Shown here piece after piece: positions 31,533 to 33,335 of a DNA stretch of 33,335 bases. The stretch is from contig CAZAOY010000028.1 in NCBI GenBank assembly GCA_964486925.1, forward strand, positions 1 to 33,335. Reading direction: 5' to 3'. Position 1 is the stretch's first letter. Each line of letters starts with the position of its first letter. The notes under the pieces are model-generated. The model was not told where the DNA came from. It saw nothing but the letters and a program-made list of their open reading frames with translations, and did not search any database. A program made the position numbers and the translations under genes. Source of the DNA: CAZAOY01 sp964486925 (lineage in GTDB: Bacteria; Bacillota; Clostridia; Oscillospirales; Ruminococcaceae).

Positions 31533-32307
31533 ACTTGTACCTCCGTTCAAACCATTCGCTGACAAATGAGATAGGTAGCGTTAGGCATAGATATAACACA
31601 CCTAATAGAATAAAACACTCAAACAGCTTAAAGTTATCCGCGCTAATCTCCCTCATTGTTTGGGTTAGCTCAATTACCGCTATCATAGATAACAACGAAG
31701 AATCCTTAATAATTGAGGCAAACTGTCCTGTTAATGCGGGTAATGTCTGGGTTATCATCTGTGGAAGTATCACATTAGTAGCAGTCTGCCACTTGGAAAA
31801 CCCCACAGCCCTTGCAGACTCTAGCTGTGATTTTTCGATAGATAGTAACCCTCCACGGATAATCTCCGCAATGTACGCACCTTCAAATATCGATAGGATA
31901 ATTACTCCTGATAGAAACCTATTATTCACCCCAAAAGCTGTCCCTACAATATAAAAAAATAGATAGATCTGCATTATAAGAGGGGTTCCTCTAATAAACT
32001 TAACATATACATTTGCCAGATACCGAAGTACAAGCACCCTACTTGTCTGTAACACACCAAATACAATACCTATAGCAAGGCTTACTACAAGGCTTACTGC
32101 ACTAAGACCTATCGTCATTAAAAACCCCTGCCACACCCTGCCTTTGACCTCCCCTAAAAAGGAGAAGTCAAACGCAATGTTAGCAAGTGATAAGGACAAC
32201 CAAGCCCCTGTTAGTATTAATAATACGGCAAGGATCATATTAAACATCGCTTTTACAAGCGTTACCTTTTTACCCTTTTCACCGATAAAAACTGCCAATA
32301 CACTCAT
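31522..32307 (-). CDS. Polar amino acid ABC transporter permease (HisM/GlnP family)
   Basis: 261 residues with about five membrane helices. The family segments V-K-F-I-R-G-T-P-L-I-M-Q-I and the EAA loop ESARAVGFSKWQTATNVILP are clear. The ribosome site before the ATG is weak (GGGTATTT). A second start M-F-N-M-I near residue 21, preceded by AAAAGGTAA, is possible. It lies 18 bp after the binding-protein gene, so all three genes form one operon. Confidence 0.92.
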   Translation of the reverse strand: MSVLAVFIGEKGKKVTLVKAMFNMILAVLLILTGAWLSLSLANIAFDFSFLGEVKGRVWQGFLMTIGLSAVSLVVSLAIGIVFGVLQTSRVLVLRYLANVYVKFIRGTPLIMQIYLFFYIVGTAFGVNNRFLSGVIILSIFEGAYIAEIIRGGLLSIEKSQLESARAVGFSKWQTATNVILPQMITQTLPALTGQFASIIKDSSLLSMIAVIELTQTMREISADNFKLFECFILLGVLYLCLTLPISFVSEWFERRYKYEN

Positions 32308-32325
32308 CTATAAATACCCATACCC

Positions 32326-33159
32326 TTAGTCAAGATCAAAGAACCATTTAAACTTAAGCTCATCAAACGCCGCCTTCTCGTCCTTAAGATATTTTGCAGT
32401 AAGCTCATCAAAACCACCTTTGGACTTGTAATCCCCAATAAACTTATTTAGGCTATCCAGTAACTCTGTGTTACCCTTTTTAACTGCAACACCCCACTTT
32501 TCAACATCTTGAAACGGGATGTAAATTGCAGTTGTGGTATCCTTATTTTTCTGGTTGTTTCTGTAGATCGTAAGCTGGTCGTAGATAAATCCATCAGCCT
32601 TACCCTGTGCTACCTCGGTTACGCAAGCGCTTTCGTCCGCTAATGCAATTATCTCAGCTTCTTTTAGGTTTTGGGTCGCATATATATATCCTGTAGACCC
32701 AGTCTTTACTGCCACCTTTTTCCCCGCCTGGTCTAGATCCTCTACCTTGGTAATGTCGGAATCCTTGCCCGCTAGTATTGCTAGCAGAGAGTTTGCATAA
32801 GGATCAGAAAAATCTACCACCTCTTTACGCTTGTCAGTAATGGTCATGGAAGATACCACCATATCAGCCTTACCCGTTTCAAGAGAAGGGATTAATCCGT
32901 CCCAAGAGATGTTTTCAATCTTTACATCCTTGCCAATATATTCACCAAACGCCTTAGCAAAGTCCACGCTTATACCTGTCGGATTACCTGCATTATCTTT
33001 GGTTTCAAACGGCGGATAGGCAAGCTCCATTGCCACCGTTATCGACCCCTTCGCCTGGGATTTATCTTCGCTCTGGGTCGCACATCCAGCTAATGGCAAT
33101 GCCGCCATTGCAAATGCCATAGCCCCGCAGATAATCCTTTTAATTACTCTATTTGTCAT
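32326..33159 (-). CDS. Amino acid-binding lipoprotein of the ABC transporter
   Basis: 277 residues, family 3 solute-binding protein. The signal peptide ends in a lipobox L-A-G-C with lipidated Cys26. The early motif A-M-E-L-A-Y-P-P-F-E, then G-I-S-V-D-F-A-K-A-F and W-D-G-L-I-P-S-L, are typical of binding sites for polar amino acids. AAAGGAG precedes the ATG. It is first in the operon. Its promoter TTTACA-17-TATGAT lies about 80 bp upstream and a hairpin sits at the transcript start. Confidence 0.93.
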   Translation of the reverse strand: MTNRVIKRIICGAMAFAMAALPLAGCATQSEDKSQAKGSITVAMELAYPPFETKDNAGNPTGISVDFAKAFGEYIGKDVKIENISWDGLIPSLETGKADMVVSSMTITDKRKEVVDFSDPYANSLLAILAGKDSDITKVEDLDQAGKKVAVKTGSTGYIYATQNLKEAEIIALADESACVTEVAQGKADGFIYDQLTIYRNNQKNKDTTTAIYIPFQDVEKWGVAVKKGNTELLDSLNKFIGDYKSKGGFDELTAKYLKDEKAAFDELKFKWFFDLD

Positions 33160-33203
33160 ACATACACTCTCCTTTTATTAGATAACATTTTTATAAACGA
33201 AAA

Positions 33204-33234
33204 AGTATAACTTTTTTTCTAGAACTGTTATACT
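33204..33234 (-). promoter_or_regulatory. Inverted repeat at the 5' end of the ABC transporter transcript
   Basis: AGTATAAC (33204-33211) and GTTATACT (33227-33234) form a perfect 8-bp dyad with a 15-nt centre. It starts near the predicted transcription start and is followed by TTTTTC on the minus strand. It may be an operator just after the promoter or a 5' attenuator. Confidence 0.5.
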
Positions 33235-33240
33235 AACAAT

Positions 33241-33269
33241 ATCATACCACATTTTTCCCCATTTGTAAA
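33241..33269 (-). promoter_or_regulatory. Promoter of the amino acid ABC operon
   Basis: On the minus strand TTTACA (33264-33269), 17-bp spacer, TATGAT (33241-33246). Confidence 0.7.
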
Positions 33270-33335
33270 TAGTAAAAGAAAATTTATTCTTTAAATTTAC
33301 ACTATCTTTAACTTAGAGATATAAAAAGAATCCCA

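Overview
The window is chromosomal DNA of a Gram-positive, Clostridia-like bacterium. I infer this from strong AAGGAGG-type ribosome binding sites, near-consensus TTGACA/TATAAT promoters, the rplS-lepB-rbgA-rnhB order, a Bacillus-type PHO box before pst, an ECF-type thiamine S component (thiT) under a TPP riboswitch, and a eukaryote/archaeal-style short prolyl-tRNA synthetase. No phage, insertion sequence, CRISPR array or plasmid function is visible. The species cannot be named from this sequence alone.

Layout. 1-2150 (minus): rplS, a terminator, lepB, rbgA and the first codons of rnhB, driven by a promoter and possible leader upstream of rplS. 2326-6275: a DacF-type D,D-carboxypeptidase (+), a ZIP metal transporter (-), a QueG-like Fe-S protein (-) and a membrane-anchored NodB-type polysaccharide deacetylase (+). 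6323-13422 (minus): a full phosphate module, pstS-pstC-pstA-pstB-phoU-phoP-phoR, with PHO-box repeats before pstS. 13569-15666 (+): a Gfo/Idh/MocA oxidoreductase, then the TPP riboswitch and thiT. 15663-17869 (minus): a P-loop ATPase and a two-gene operon (a 91-residue unknown and a papain-like cysteine peptidase relative). 18111-20149 (minus): proS and a DUF2284-like cysteine-rich protein. 20484-20933: tRNA-Tyr, tRNA-Thr and tRNA-Pro (minus). 21102-24055 (minus): an aminoglycoside phosphotransferase-fold kinase, an MFS transporter and a nitroreductase. 24114-24293: tandem palindromic repeats. 24321-26293 (+): an M6-like secreted metalloprotease coupled to rsmE. 26365-29140: a ThuA-like/Gfo-Idh operon (-) opposite an AraC regulator (+). 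29144-30121 (-): a Ca/Na exchanger. 30300-30483 (-): tRNA-Glu and tRNA-Met. 30795-33159 (-): a polar amino acid ABC transporter.

The gene content is mostly housekeeping and nutrient uptake (phosphate, thiamine, amino acids, metal). The most unusual signal is in translation starts. Two genes (deacetylase, papain-like protein) have an excellent Shine-Dalgarno sequence and a family-typical N-terminus but begin at ATC and ATT, with no in-frame ATG, GTG or TTG until deep inside the protein. A third, rsmE, is best explained by ATA, although an upstream GTG exists. GTG and TTG starts are also common here. Other structures worth attention are the 80-bp tandem palindromes with compensatory changes, two short inverted-repeat elements sharing the same arms, a long imperfect palindrome between pstS and pstC, and an unexplained leader of about 200 nt before tRNA-Met.
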